NCBI GenBank assembly: GCA_977017575.1
Contig: CDRNVI010000080.1
Location: 1 to 64,000, forward strand
Direction of reading: 5' to 3'
Length of the DNA stretch: 64,000 nt
Origin: Paramoeba atlantica
Lineage: Eukaryota; Discosea
In this document: positions 10,849 to 21,380 of the stretch, in pieces
Layout of the letters: the number at the start of each line of letters is the position of its first letter
Numbering within the stretch: position 1 is the stretch's first letter
Translations under genes and position numbers: made by a program
The notes under the pieces: generated by a model
Database searches by the model: none
What the model was told of the DNA's origin: nothing
What the model saw: only the letters and a program-made list of their open reading frames with translations

Positions 10849-11123
10849 CCAAAGCTGGTCTTCCATGTGCGATCGAACCTCGTATTCATGCGTCCTTTTT
10901 TTGCACCAAATGCAAGTGCTCAATTTCCCCAGAAGCGGCGGAATACCATCCTTGCCGAGCGCGTCGAATTAGATCTGGCCCAGACCTAGCGATTATGTGG
11001 CCAGATGTTGGAGAAATTTTATACGACGTTACCGTGGTACATACGTGCTGCAGCAGCTATGCAAAGCAGAGCAGCAATGCCCTGCTGCAGAGTGCGGAAG
11101 AGCGGAAGATAGCAAAATATGTC
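10849..11123 (+). pseudogene. LINE A copy 2, part 2: endonuclease core
   Basis: Coding resumes after the transposon and its target duplication. It encodes the second Cys pair (CTKCKC) and the endonuclease core SGPDLAIMW then LYDVTVVHTCC, the PD...D-x-V pattern of restriction-like endonucleases in R2/CRE-type LINEs. It stays in step with the homologous stretch at 45143-45832. It is cut at 11123 by the SIRE-like insertion. Confidence 0.8.
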
Positions 11124-11557
11124 TAATAGTCCACGTTTTGAAATTTAGCCGAGGGGCTGTTATGTATTTGCCTGCTGGCCCTTCGGGGCACATAGTTTCT
11201 TCGAATTATGATTTGTATTCAGAATTTTACATGGGATGGGTATTTACTATTATCTTATATATCCTTGTTAGGTTGTTATTTTACTTTGCTTTAAGTTTTT
11301 GGGGGGCAAGTTTTTTTAGGGCAGGTTGGCAGAGGGTTCCGGTGGGGGGGAATCCCGTTAACAACGTGACACATTATTATTTGTTTTATGCAGGCTTTCT
11401 TTTGAACTATGTTTGTGCATGTGAATTCTATCTATATATCGTATTATGTGTTCTTTGATTTTGGGACGATTTGGAAGTGTGATTATATTAGTCATAGGTA
11501 TTTACTTATATTTCTTTGTTACTTATAAGTTTCATGGAGCCCCCTCGGCGTGGATTT
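11124..11557 (+). mobile_element. SIRE-like short element (434 bp)
   Basis: Termini are TAATAGTCCACG at the left and CGTGGATTT at the right, with a short inverted match (TCCACG/CGTGGA, then CCGAGGGGCT/AGCCCCCTCGG). The LINE reading frame continues exactly across the insertion with at most one duplicated base, so there is essentially no target duplication, as expected for a tyrosine-recombinase-mobilised element. It contains the UUCG hairpin (11178-11189) and a GGGTTCC/GGAATCCC-type hairpin near 11336. Its length and relation to a gag leader recall SIRE of T. cruzi. Confidence 0.7.
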
Positions 11558-11795
11558 CAAAGAAAAAGGTCTTGATCCAGAATGCTTTCGCTGCATAGCT
11601 GTGACAGATTGTGGAGTACTACATGAAGAGACAAAGGTTTTGCTGAAAACATTGGCGAAAAGAAATGATGTTGATTACAAGATTGTACGAGAAGCTTTTC
11701 AACTTGAACTGGAAAAATATTCAGCCTATGCAGTCGTCTCTCAATTGCGCCAATATATAGAAACCGAGAAATGGGTAGGAGGACTCCGTCTTTAA
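11558..11795 (+). pseudogene. LINE A copy 2, part 3: C-terminus
   Basis: This is the final 79 codons of the LINE A polyprotein, ending at TAA 11793-11795. It matches the C-termini of the copies at 45832 and 56283 (AVTDCG, then SAYAVVSQLR and a GLRL end). Only the insertion at 11124-11557 separates it from part 2. Confidence 0.8.
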
Positions 11796-11817
11796 ACACT
11801 CCTCTGAATATTACATT

Positions 11818-12045
11818 TTCGCTGCTTTTAACATTTCGTTAATAATGTTTCGTTGCTTTCAGCCTTTGGTGATTAATAATGTTTCGTTGCTTTCAGCCTT
11901 TGGTGATTACTGTTTCGCTGCTTGGTTAGGTTTCAGCCTTTGGTTATTTTTGTTTTGCTGCTTGGTGATTATTGTTCCGCAGCTTTCAGCTCTTGGTTGT
12001 TACTGTTTCGCTGCTTTGGGTTATCACCGTTTCGCTGCTTTGAGT
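11818..12045 (+). repeat. ~40-bp imperfect tandem repeat in the LINE A 3' UTR
   Basis: Five to six degenerate copies carry GTTTCGTTGCTTTCAGCC or close variants, directly after the LINE A stop codon. A similar fragment recurs near 12590-12630. They may be 3' UTR repeats used in RT template recognition, but nothing here proves that. Confidence 0.5.
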
Positions 12046-12861
12046 CGTCCATAATGGACGCGAGCAGTCTTGGCAGAGTCGCTTTGTTAATATAATGAAG
12101 TGTATAAAAGACAACTACGGTTTTCCCGTTCCCGAAGAATTTGAGGAACTTTTGCTTCAATTACTTTCACAAGTTCTCATTATCGTATGATGATGATGTA
12201 TATTTATACGAAGATTTTTTTTTTGGGGGGTGTGCACCCCCCTAGGCCCACCGGAAGCCTACCCACTTTTCATATGGATTTTCATCATATAAAAATCCAT
12301 TTCTAAAGAAAATACCTTTCTTTCTTAAGCAAAAAGGAAATTTGTCCATTTAATAGCCCTCAGAGTTTAGTGTCCTGTATCTGTGCCCATGTTGTCGTTG
12401 TTGGGTCTTGTATTTGTGCCCATGTTGAATAATACGAGATAGACTTGACTTTGGAGACTAGAAGATTATTTGGCTTCAAAGGCTTATGCCACCTAGCCAT
12501 TTTTCACCCTGTATGTGGTTCCGCAATTGCGATACGATAGTGTAAGCCGCAAACTTTTCATTTTCCAATTGAAAAGCTTCAGTCGTCACTTTTTCGCTGC
12601 TTTCAGCATTCGGCTATTACTGTTTTGCTTTTTTGAGTAACATGTGAATAAATAAAGGAACGGAAAACACGTGAAACTATTATTTTGAGTATACAGCAAC
12701 ATTGTATACTGCCATTGTATACTACAACAAGACGTTAAAGTCGTAAAAAAAAAGGGATGCTTGTCGGGCGTGGTACTGTCGTCTGGCGGCTCTACATTTT
12801 CGGGAGTAACGTTCAAGGATATAGGCAAAGAACCGATGCAACAGTACGTTTTTAATGGAAT
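12046..12861. other. unassigned AT-rich spacer
   Basis: No credible gene is visible. Contents include a strong GC hairpin at 12225-12242 (GGGGGGTG/CACCCCCC) after a T-run, and two copies of a TGTGCCCATGTTG motif near 12384 and 12416. It may be the 3' UTR of LINE A copy 2 or older repeat debris. Confidence 0.4.
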
Positions 12862-13332
12862 AGAATCGCCTCGATTGAAGTCGTGAAGTCGCAAAACTTT
12901 GATATGCCTTTTTCTGAAAACCGAAAGCTGAGACCACGCGCAGCACGCAGCGGTGCGCCAAATAAGATTTATGCACTCGTGAGTGCGCGCTCCGAATGTT
13001 GATGGATTTGCGTTGCGCGATCCGAGACAACGCACACGCGAATCGCCGCGATTGAAGTCGTGAAGTCACAAAATTTTGATATGCCTTTTTCTGAGAACCG
13101 AAAGCTGAGACCACGCGCAGCACGCAGCGGTGCGCCAAAGTGGATTTATGCACTATTGAGTGCGCGCTCCGAATGTTGATGGATTTGCGTTGCGTGATCC
13201 GAGGCACCGCACACGCAAATCGCCGCGATTGAAGTCATGAAGTCGCAAAACTTTGATATGCCTTTTTCTGAGAACCGAAAGCTGAGACCACGCGCAGCAC
13301 GCAGCGGTGCGCCAAATAAGATTTATGCACTC
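12862..13332. repeat. 177-bp satellite fragment (about 2.7 monomers)
   Basis: It has the same monomer as the large arrays from 37533 onward. The fragment is cut at 13332 by a SIRE-like element, within the ATTTATGCACTCG segment of the monomer. Its presence 24 kb from the main array shows that satellite is dispersed between the transposons. Confidence 0.9.
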
Positions 13333-13751
13333 GAAATCCACGCCGAGGGGCTCCCTGGAAACATATACACTGATAACATATATGAATAAATGAACAACTA
13401 TGAATAGCTCAATCGTAATTCAAAATGACACAACATATCATTCATTCATTTCACACGCACAAAGATGGAAAAGAAACAAGCCTGCATAAAACAACACAAT
13501 CAATGTCACTCTGTTAACGGGGTTCCCCCCCACCGGAACCCTCGGCCAAATGGCTGGGGGCTCGGTGGGTGGGCACAAAACTTTAAACGTAACAAAATAA
13601 CAACCTAACAAGAATATAACAAACGAGTAAACACCCCCCTCCATGCAATTAGAGAATACTACATCATAATTTGAGAAAATTATGTGCCCCGAAGGGCCAG
13701 AAGGCAAATATATAGCCGCCCCTCGGCTAAATTTCAAAACGTGAACTATTA
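13333..13751 (-). mobile_element. SIRE-like short element (419 bp), complete
   Basis: Read on the minus strand it starts with TAATAGTTCACG and ends CGTGGATTTC. Its first ~180 bp, up to a TTTAAAGTTTTGT sequence, are the same as the leader in front of the gag frame at 35256-36659. The remainder carries the GGGTTCC hairpin. This 5'-part-equals-leader relation matches what is reported for SIRE and VIPER in T. cruzi. It inserted into satellite and is followed without a gap by a second copy. Confidence 0.75.
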
Positions 13752-13976
13752 GAAATCCACGCCGAGGGGCTCCCTGGAAACATATACACTGATAACATAT
13801 ATGAATAAATGAACAACTATGAATAGCTCAATCGTAATTCAAAATGACACAACATATCATTCATTCATTTCACACGCACAAAGATGGAAAAGAAACAAGC
13901 CTGCATAAAACAACACAATCAATGTCACTCTGTTAACGGGGTTCCCCCCCACCGGAACCCTCGGCCAACCTGCCCA
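13752..13976 (-). mobile_element. SIRE-like 3' half, second tandem copy
   Basis: It starts at the exact end of the previous copy and is identical to it through the hairpin region. It then departs at about 13976 into the unique segment repeated at 18869-19437. Confidence 0.65.
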
Positions 13977-14400
13977 CACACACGTCACAATAAACGCAAA
14001 ATGCCCAATCACGTAGTCAAATATTAATAGATAGAAAATATCAAAATATGCAGAGCTCACAAAAGGATAACGATAGCAATAGATGACCAGTCCATTACCA
14101 CGCCCTTTACAAGCTCACACGAGCTACACAGGTTACGCTTTCAACCTCTGCCCATATACCAACTTGGGACCTAGAAGTGTGGAGCAACTAGGCGTGGTGT
14201 ACGGCCGTGTCAACAATGACGCGGTTAAAAACATTAAGGCGCTAATCGCAGAGTAAAGAAAACTTTACTCACCTTTATCTCACATTGGGGAACCTTGTTT
14301 TCGAAAACCAAGGCGTGAGGATAAAGTTTGTCAACCGATTAACATCCATAACCTTCCAAAATTATAGGGACAACCTCCAAACCCCAGGACCCCGTCCGCT

Positions 14401-14403
<3 letters not shown>
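13835..14403. repeat. 569-bp direct repeat flanking LINE B copy 1 (left copy)
   Basis: The same 569 bp recurs at 18869-19437 with only a single noticed substitution (near 13906/18940). It contains perfect hairpins (GAGTAAAG-TTTT-CTTTACTC near 14260 on the minus strand) and an AATTTTGG box near 14360. Both copies end in GGACCCCGTCCGCTCTC immediately before the poly(T) of a LINE B. It behaves like a very long target-site duplication or a pre-existing repeat. Confidence 0.8.
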
Positions 14404-14431
<28 letters not shown>

Positions 14432-14961
14432 GCAATTAATAAGGGGGGAGAAGTATGAATCGCGGCATTGCCTCTATATTTTGACCCAGTAGACGAACCA
14501 AGTAGGTCCATTGGGGGGGAGTATATGATTTTAAAACAAGCAATCAAATTAGCAATTTCATATTTTGGAGCCCAAAACTAGCAATTCGATCTCCCGTAAG
14601 TATAAGAACAATAAAAACAATAACAATAAAAACAAGCAATCTATGCCCAATCCATTCGCGCGTTCCGGACCGGGTCTTTCGACCTCTCCACGGCCTGACT
14701 TGTGAACCCTTCCCTTGTTATATGGGAGGGCGCAGGCGCGGGCCTGTGTCGACAGCGACACGGTCGCGAAACAGGATGCTGGCCGACGGGGAGGAGATTC
14801 ACTGCCCGTGTACTACCTCACTTGGGGTACCTAGCCCTCGCGGGCTAGGCGTGAGCATAGACTCTGTCGACCCGACCAGCACCCGTCCTGGATACCATGG
14901 CGTCTTCGTGCTGAAATAGGACTGTCAGTCCGAATCCCTACCTATTTCACCTTGGGGTACC

Positions 14962-17900
14962 TCACTCACGAAGGCGAGGCGTGAGAATAGGCACTGTAGG
15001 CTCGATCGCTCCTGCCGGTCCGCAGCTGGCACGATTTGGTGTGGTGTCAGAGGGTGCCTCGTGCAGTAAAGCGAGACTGGCATGGATATCCACGTCTGCC
15101 ATGCGTCTTACAAGCATTCGTGCCTGAGACCGCATGAGCGTAACGTTCATATCCTGGAGAAGAAAAAACATTGACGCTTGCTCGGACATATCACCCTTAC
15201 ATGCTGCGGCTCTTTTTCCCGCGATCTTCTTCAGCATATGGAGGGACGTCGGACTCCATGATCCGTACGATTCCACTACCATGGCGGTGAAATCATGTCC
15301 GGCCTCTATAGCCTCTTGCCTTTGTCCACGCTTGTGGTTCGTTGCATATTTCTCTGCGAAGGCCCCTGCAGCTACCATGCCAGCAGAACGGACCAGGTCC
15401 GTATATTTCTGTTGCTGGACGTGGGTCACCGCAAAATCAAAGACAAGGCCTTTACCGAGCGTGTAGCTCGGAAGGAACACATCCCCTGGTCTTGTGAGTG
15501 CTCCCCCTGGACCTCTATTGCCGAGGCTGTGCTCCCTTTTCGGAGACAAATTGGCCTTTTGACAAACGTCAAAGAACTGGAGGGCCAAGGCATTATGCCT
15601 CGCAGAGATCCCGTAGTCGTGTTTACAGACCAATGCGTGGTCTCCTTGTGGTCCCATCGGAAGCGTGCAGCCTGAGACGGGACAGGGGTTTGTTTCTGGA
15701 TATACTTTTTGTCCTAGCCACCAGGTGCACAGGGTGCGGAACTCCGTTTTAGTAAAGGCGTGCCCCTTTTCCCTGGAGGGCGTGACAAACAGCCAGTCAC
15801 CTGCCCCTTTTCCAGATTGAGATATCCAACGTGCCCTCGTTTGAGGATCAGCTTTCTGATATGCATCAGTGTACTCGCGGGAAGAAATTGCACGGCTGAG
15901 CACCTTTTGGCGTGCGACTCGGTCGTTGGAAGATGAAAACTCGTGGTCGAGTTTCGTTTGTTCAAAGTAAGGGGTCGTCGTGTCTCCGGGTGGTGCTATG
16001 GGAAGATTCGCTGGGAGAGGTCGTTTTGATCCACGGAGACCCAGTACTTTTTTGAGGTGAGAGAGAGAGGAAGCGTGCTGAGGGGAAATTAGACCGGTTT
16101 TCTCTTCCAGGACGCTGGTGCCCGCTCGTGAATTGACGTCCAGTACTGCATCAGCAAAATCTTTTGCGTCGAGGGAGTTCCAGTTGTCCTTATCCGCTGC
16201 GAAAGAGACTGAGGAAACGTACGCCGATGAGGCGTGCATCGCTGAAGAGCGCAGCCCGAATCCACCGTAAGATTTTGGACGTTGTACTTGTGCGGCAGCA
16301 TCTTCATTTAAAGGACATATAGAGCGTTCCGTGGTGTGTAGTATTGCTGTGTCAAGTTCTTCGCATAGCTCATGGACGGAATTGGTGGGTGTGGTTCTAA
16401 GAGAATATGCCATTTGGCTGAAACCAGCACATTGTCGGATGAGTGCGAGGGAAACTTGCGGGTCTTCCATGTATTCGATCGCGGCTAGGGATTCTTCAGC
16501 AGGCAACAGGGTGTGTTCACGGAGAAATTCTGTGCAGAAACCAGTCGTTCCTACAGGGCTACCTAAAATTGAAAAATTTCCCTCGCTTGTCTTTTTAGTC
16601 GTCGGGATGTTGCCGAAGCTGTCCAGGTGTTCGGCGGATTCAGGATGTGTGATCGCCTCGCACTTGTTGGTGTTTAGGAAGATGCCCCACTGTGGGCCGA
16701 CTCGTTCGATGATGTCTAAGGCTCGTCTGACGTCTTGAGCCTTCCCCCCGAGAATGCCGTCATCCAAATACCACAGATTAAGCTTAAGAAGACCAGGAAG
16801 TTGTCGATCTATCTCGGTAGTAACCAGTTGCATGACGAGGGAAAAAAGTAAAGGACCCAACGGATCCCCTTGTTGCACACCCTCCTTTGAAGAAATCTGA
16901 CGGAAACCGTAAGTGAGAATACTCTCGGTGGTGTAACACCATTCAACCCACGGGGAGAGCTCCGGGAAGTGCTCCCTCGTAAGTGCAGCAAAGGCAGTTC
17001 TTGAGATGTTGTTAAAGGCATTTCGCAGATCCACTTTACATAGCGTGAAATCAGAACTTCCCGCCTGAGAGGCCATCACGTGCCTACACAGTTGGATCAG
17101 GCGTTCGGCCCCTGCAGGTGTTGCGACTCCGTATTGATGAGGCCAGAGTAGTTTGCTTGCCTTTTCCTTTACTGCGGAGCAGGCCGCTTTGCTCACAAGT
17201 CGCCTTATTGTTTCGCCGGCAGCAATAGGACGGACATCATTTTCTCCTTTTTCTAAGGCACATAGTCTGGCGCCGCCGAAGAACTTCTGGACTTGGAGAC
17301 AACCTTTCCCGGACAGCAAGAGGTTCATGACTTCCTTGAGATAGAAAAGCGGCTGTACCTTGTCATCAGGGTGTGCTGCTAAGGCGCTCTGGAGATGCTC
17401 AGGGCGGAGGCCCATGGTGCCAGCCGATGTTCCGCGCCGGAAACTGCGTAGTGCCTTTTCAACTTCGCCTTCGGATAGATGTAAAGGCTCTCCTTCTATG
17501 GGTCGGAATGTGACGGAAGATGATAAAGGCAATCTACCTGGGTGCTTCGATTGGAGTTTTTCGTAAGTTTCTTCGGATTCAGGTGCCATCGGTGCTGCTG
17601 TAAGAGCTGCCATCGCACGGGAAAACTCCCCTTGTCTGGCCAGCAACTCGGCTCGTTTCGCCGCCTTGCCGGACTCGTCCACTTCCTCATCGTCGTTCCT
17701 CTCCCGCTTCTTTACCATTTGCGCAACAGATTCGTTCCACAGTGCCGCGTATTCCCTGGATTCCCAGCGATCCATGCGTTGGCTCGTTTTCGTGGTATAG
17801 GACGAATTTCCTTTTCGTCCCCCTCTTTTGGGCGCGGGCAGGACACATTTTGGGAGCATCGCTAAGCGTGTCCAGGCCTCAACAGAATTCTCTCTAACCA

Positions 17901-18801
17901 CTGCAGCCATTGTTTGGGTCAAAACGGAGGCCCACTGTTGTCTGCATCGGAATGGTACATCTTTGCATGTGTTGATGGCGTAAGAGCAGACACAATCAAG
18001 AGACGGGAGCGAATCCTTGTAAATTTGGGAAATGGAAGCCTCTTCGGTTTCTGGCTCACAGGATAGCGACGAGGTGTAAGAGCCCAAGGAGTCTTGACAT
18101 TTTTCCTCATGGGAAGCTTTTTTATTGTGATCATAGTGCTTGCCGCATGAGGGGCATAAGAAACGTCCTTCTTTTTCCCACCATTCCGAAGGCACAGTAT
18201 CGCTATGTTGGCTTGCGACGTGATGGTAGTAGGCCTGCCACTTCCCTCCGTGTGATGCGGTGCTCCAGTTGCACACTTCGACTGGACAGGTGCGACGTCT
18301 CATTGTATCTCGTCTAGCTGGTTGGCGAGTCTTGGAATCTTTACTAACCCCTCTCTCGAAAATTTTGGGCGTCGACTTTTGGCTAGAAAGAGGGCTTTTT
18401 CGTGGGAGAAGCCTCGCTGTGGCCATGGAATGTGCTTCGTACCGCTCTGGGGTTTGGCTTGTTACTTCTTGACCTTTGCCAGACGTATTGGGGGCACAGT
18501 CTCTTGATACGCTGGAATGATTTCTCTCTTCGTCTGCCGATAAAATCATCCCCGTGTCAGGTGTCTGCTTCTCTCGGTGCAAAGATTGTAGTGCCGTTTC
18601 CATTTTGTCTTGCCAGGCCGGTGTAATATTTTCTGGTATGGGCGTCGTGTAGAGGGATTCATCGTATGTACTAGTTGCAGCGATAAGATGCTGATTACCC
18701 TCAAACTGGTCCCAGGAGCCTGGCGTGTGTGTTTTCTCCTCTTGGGCAAAAAGGTCATCTTCTCGTATCGTCGTCGAGCCGTATGAATCAGCCTCCCTCA
18801 T
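14962..18801 (-). CDS. LINE B polyprotein: zinc fingers, reverse transcriptase, restriction-like endonuclease
   Basis: A 1279-residue frame starts at the ATG at 18799-18801; the same frame is open upstream into the SL but has no other ATG. Zinc finger 1 is C-x4-C...H-x5-H at about 172-199 and finger 2 is CPSC...H-x4-C at about 216-235, typical target-binding fingers. RT motifs include RPIAAGETIRRL, CKVDLRNAFNN (A), GVQQGDPLGPLLF (B) and catalytic WYLDDG near residue 677. The C-terminal part has a CPVSGC...GDHALVC zinc knuckle and then a RPGDVFL...VFDFAVTH endonuclease core near 1105-1130. The protein would nick DNA and prime reverse transcription from the nick. No stop or shift is seen. Confidence 0.88.
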   Translation of the reverse strand: MREADSYGSTTIREDDLFAQEEKTHTPGSWDQFEGNQHLIAATSTYDESLYTTPIPENITPAWQDKMETALQSLHREKQTPDTGMILSADEERNHSSVSRDCAPNTSGKGQEVTSQTPERYEAHSMATARLLPRKSPLSSQKSTPKIFERGVSKDSKTRQPARRDTMRRRTCPVEVCNWSTASHGGKWQAYYHHVASQHSDTVPSEWWEKEGRFLCPSCGKHYDHNKKASHEEKCQDSLGSYTSSLSCEPETEEASISQIYKDSLPSLDCVCSYAINTCKDVPFRCRQQWASVLTQTMAAVVRENSVEAWTRLAMLPKCVLPAPKRGGRKGNSSYTTKTSQRMDRWESREYAALWNESVAQMVKKRERNDDEEVDESGKAAKRAELLARQGEFSRAMAALTAAPMAPESEETYEKLQSKHPGRLPLSSSVTFRPIEGEPLHLSEGEVEKALRSFRRGTSAGTMGLRPEHLQSALAAHPDDKVQPLFYLKEVMNLLLSGKGCLQVQKFFGGARLCALEKGENDVRPIAAGETIRRLVSKAACSAVKEKASKLLWPHQYGVATPAGAERLIQLCRHVMASQAGSSDFTLCKVDLRNAFNNISRTAFAALTREHFPELSPWVEWCYTTESILTYGFRQISSKEGVQQGDPLGPLLFSLVMQLVTTEIDRQLPGLLKLNLWYLDDGILGGKAQDVRRALDIIERVGPQWGIFLNTNKCEAITHPESAEHLDSFGNIPTTKKTSEGNFSILGSPVGTTGFCTEFLREHTLLPAEESLAAIEYMEDPQVSLALIRQCAGFSQMAYSLRTTPTNSVHELCEELDTAILHTTERSICPLNEDAAAQVQRPKSYGGFGLRSSAMHASSAYVSSVSFAADKDNWNSLDAKDFADAVLDVNSRAGTSVLEEKTGLISPQHASSLSHLKKVLGLRGSKRPLPANLPIAPPGDTTTPYFEQTKLDHEFSSSNDRVARQKVLSRAISSREYTDAYQKADPQTRARWISQSGKGAGDWLFVTPSREKGHAFTKTEFRTLCTWWLGQKVYPETNPCPVSGCTLPMGPQGDHALVCKHDYGISARHNALALQFFDVCQKANLSPKREHSLGNRGPGGALTRPGDVFLPSYTLGKGLVFDFAVTHVQQQKYTDLVRSAGMVAAGAFAEKYATNHKRGQRQEAIEAGHDFTAMVVESYGSWSPTSLHMLKKIAGKRAAACKGDMSEQASMFFLLQDMNVTLMRSQARMLVRRMADVDIHASLALLHEAPSDTTPNRASCGPAGAIEPTVPILTPRLRE

Positions 18802-18837
18802 TGTCCGGATAAAAGAAATAGGGAAAGAAAAATAATT

Positions 18838-18871
18838 CAACAAGGTACAGAAACTGTATCTTTATCGTTAA
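18838..18871 (-). other. spliced-leader sequence retained at LINE B copy 1 5' end
   Basis: The 34 bases end in GTACCTTGTTG and contain ACAGTTTCTGTAC. They are joined directly to AATTATTTTTC, the LINE leader, with no intron GT. The identical SL-plus-AATTATTTT junction occurs in LINE B copy 2, so the mRNA was probably trans-spliced before reverse transcription. Confidence 0.8.
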
Positions 18872-19437
18872 TTCAAAATGACACAACATATCATTCATTC
18901 ATTTCACACGCACAAAGATGGAAAAGAAACAAGCCTGAATAAAACAACACAATCAATGTCACTCTGTTAACGGGGTTCCCCCCCACCGGAACCCTCGGCC
19001 AACCTGCCCACACACACGTCACAATAAACGCAAAATGCCCAATCACGTAGTCAAATATTAATAGATAGAAAATATCAAAATATGCAGAGCTCACAAAAGG
19101 ATAACGATAGCAATAGATGACCAGTCCATTACCACGCCCTTTACAAGCTCACACGAGCTACACAGGTTACGCTTTCAACCTCTGCCCATATACCAACTTG
19201 GGACCTAGAAGTGTGGAGCAACTAGGCGTGGTGTACGGCCGTGTCAACAATGACGCGGTTAAAAACATTAAGGCGCTAATCGCAGAGTAAAGAAAACTTT
19301 ACTCACCTTTATCTCACATTGGGGAACCTTGTTTTCGAAAACCAAGGCGTGAGGATAAAGTTTGTCAACCGATTAACATCCATAACCTTCCAAAATTATA
19401 GGGACAACCTCCAAACCCCAGGACCCCGTCCGCTCTC
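18869..19437. repeat. 569-bp direct repeat flanking LINE B copy 1 (right copy)
   Basis: It has the same content and length as 13835-14403. Here it lies between the SL end of LINE B copy 1 and the poly(T) end of LINE B copy 2. TAA is shared at the SL junction, a small microhomology. Confidence 0.8.
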
Positions 19438-19951
19438 TTTTTTTTTTTTTTTTGCAATTAATAAGGGGGGAGAAGTATGAATCGCGGCATTGCCTCTATA
19501 TTTTGACCCAGTAGACGAACCAAGTAGGTCCATTGGGGGGGGTATACGAGTTGAAAATAAGCAATCAATCAAATTAGCAAATCTTTTTGTTTCCACAGAT
19601 GTACCTTTTGTTTTTTCTCTCAGCCCAAAACTAGCAATTTAATCTCCCCTAAGTATATACTACAAACAAGAAACAGTAAAAACTAAAACAAGCAATACAG
19701 ACCCAATCCATTCGCGCGTCCCGGACCGGGTCTTTCGACCTCACCAGGGCCTGACTTGTGAACCCTTCCCTTGTTATATGGGAGGGCGCAGGCGCGGGCC
19801 TGTGTCGACAGCGACACGGTCGCGAAACAGGATGCTGGTCGACGGGGAGGAGATTCACTACCCGTGTACTACCTCACTTGGGGTACCTAGCCCTCGCGGG
19901 CTAGGCGTGAGCATAGACTCTGTCGACCCGACAAGCATCCCGACCAGATGT

Positions 19952-21349
19952 TCATGGGCGCAAACGACCAGTTCGGAATGAATCCAGCCGGTCGTCATGT
20001 GTGACGAGTTGGCCAGTGGGATCTTCATCCGGGAGACGTCGGACCAACATCCGTGCCTGTGAACGCATGAGGGCTATGTTCATACCCCTTATGAGTTGTG
20101 CTGTGGCCTGTGCATGGCTCAAAGTCCCATTAGAGGTTGAAGCTCGGTGTTTCCCGACGCTTTTTATGATGGTCAGGGCACTTTTGGACCAGGATCCAAA
20201 AGATTCTACAACCATCGCTTCAAAACGGTGACCAGCAGCGACAGCTTCTGCTCTCTCCGATATTTTATGTTCCGAGGCGTAGCGCTCGGCGAATGACCCC
20301 GCCTTTACCCATGTAGCAGTTCGGACTAAGTCCGTATATTTGTTTTGCTGGACATGTGTAACTGCGAAGTCAAGGACGAGAGCTGTGCCAAGGTCATAGT
20401 TTGGCAAGTAAACGTCACCTGGTCGTGTCAAGCCGCCTCCCGGACCATGATTTCCTAGCGTCTTTTCCCTCTGAGGAGCCAGCTGCGCCTTACTACACTC
20501 TTGCGCAAACTGTAGACAAAGAGAGTTATGTCGTGCCATGATGCCATGTCCAGATTTGCACACTAGAGCGTGGTCCCCATCGAGTCCGATAGACATTTTA
20601 CATTTTTCCATGGGACATGGTTGGACGCTGGGTACAAGTTGTGCTCCGAGCCACCACCTTACCAGTGCGCGGAATTCAGCTGGTGTGAAAGCAAAACCAA
20701 GGTCTTTGGATGGAGTGGAAAATGCCCAGTCCCCAGCTCCCTTGCCAGACTGTGAAATCCAGCGAGTTCGGGTCTTAATGTCTGCGTTGTAAAATGCTTG
20801 CCCGAATTCGTGTTCTGAAATAATGTGGCTTAACTGTTTTTGCCGTGGTACTGTGTATTTCTCCGAGGCATAGGTTCCTTCCGGTAAATCCGCCTCGATG
20901 TCGTTACTCGTTGGGCGATTATCTTGTTGGCTGTTGGTGATAGATCCTGTGGTCCGGTCAAGTACCGTGATGCCTAGTGCGTTGTTGAAGTCATGAACTG
21001 CATCTTCGAAACCTTCTGCTTCTTGCGGTTCCCAGGAGTCTTGCTTGGCGCCGAATGTCACTGAAGAAATATAAGCCCCGGAGGCATGTAGCTCGGATGA
21101 ACGAATGCCAAATCCCCCATGTTTCTTCAGTCGCTGTGCCTGGGACCTGGAAACATCATCCAAAGGACAGAAAATCCATTCGAGAGTTTTCATTGTTGCT
21201 GAGTCAAGGCGAGTGCATAAGTCCATGAGTTTACGAAAAGGTGTTGTACGCAGCGCATACGTCATTTGGCAAAATCCGGCACATTGACGAAGTAGCGAAA
21301 GGGCAACTTGCGGGTCTTCTAGGCTTTGTATTGCCAGGAGAGTGTCTAC
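19952..21349 (-). pseudogene. LINE B copy 2 polyprotein, C-terminal part (thumb and endonuclease)
   Basis: It continues the frame interrupted at 26056 (the VDTLLAIQSLEDPQ region spans the junction) and runs 466 codons to the stop at 19952. It contains CPMEKC...GDHALVC and the RPGDVYL...VLDFAVTH core of the restriction-like endonuclease. It is almost identical to the 5'-truncated copy at 32269-33620, so this subfamily moved recently. Confidence 0.85.
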
Positions 21350-21380
21350 CTTGAGTGTCTACCTTGCCAGGAGAGTGTCT

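Larger units (their letters stand above)
7009..12045 (+). mobile_element. LINE family A copy 2, split by two later insertions
   Basis: Coding parts lie at about 7009-9533, 10859-11123 and 11558-11795. The gaps are the foldback transposon (9534-10848) and a SIRE-like element (11124-11557). Reading across the insertions restores family similarity to the copies at 45065 and 55516. The 3' UTR carries ~40-bp imperfect repeats. The 5' end is uncertain because the frame runs through two A-runs that probably belong to preceding retrocopies. Confidence 0.8.
14404..18871 (-). mobile_element. LINE family B copy 1, full length, apparently intact
   Basis: The minus-strand element has an SL-like sequence at the 5' end (18838-18871), a 36-nt leader, one long frame, a ~530-bp 3' UTR and a 28-base A tail (14404-14431 as T). 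The last ~90 bp before the tail recur at five other places in the window (19455, 33530, 33813, 44746 and 55197 regions), which defines the 3' end. It is flanked by the 569-bp repeat. N-terminal zinc fingers, RT and a C-terminal restriction-like endonuclease place it in the R2/NeSL/Utopia-type group. Confidence 0.85.

Noticed and set aside
11330-11370. tRNA-derived SINE head in the SIRE-like repeat (GGTTGGC...GGTTCC)
   Set aside because: Short A-box and B-box look-alikes are too close together and no tRNA fold results. The termini and lack of target duplication fit a YR-related element better.
12225-12242. Bacterial-type intrinsic terminator (GC hairpin beside a T-run)
   Set aside because: The window is eukaryotic and the T-run precedes the hairpin, so it is only a structural oddity.
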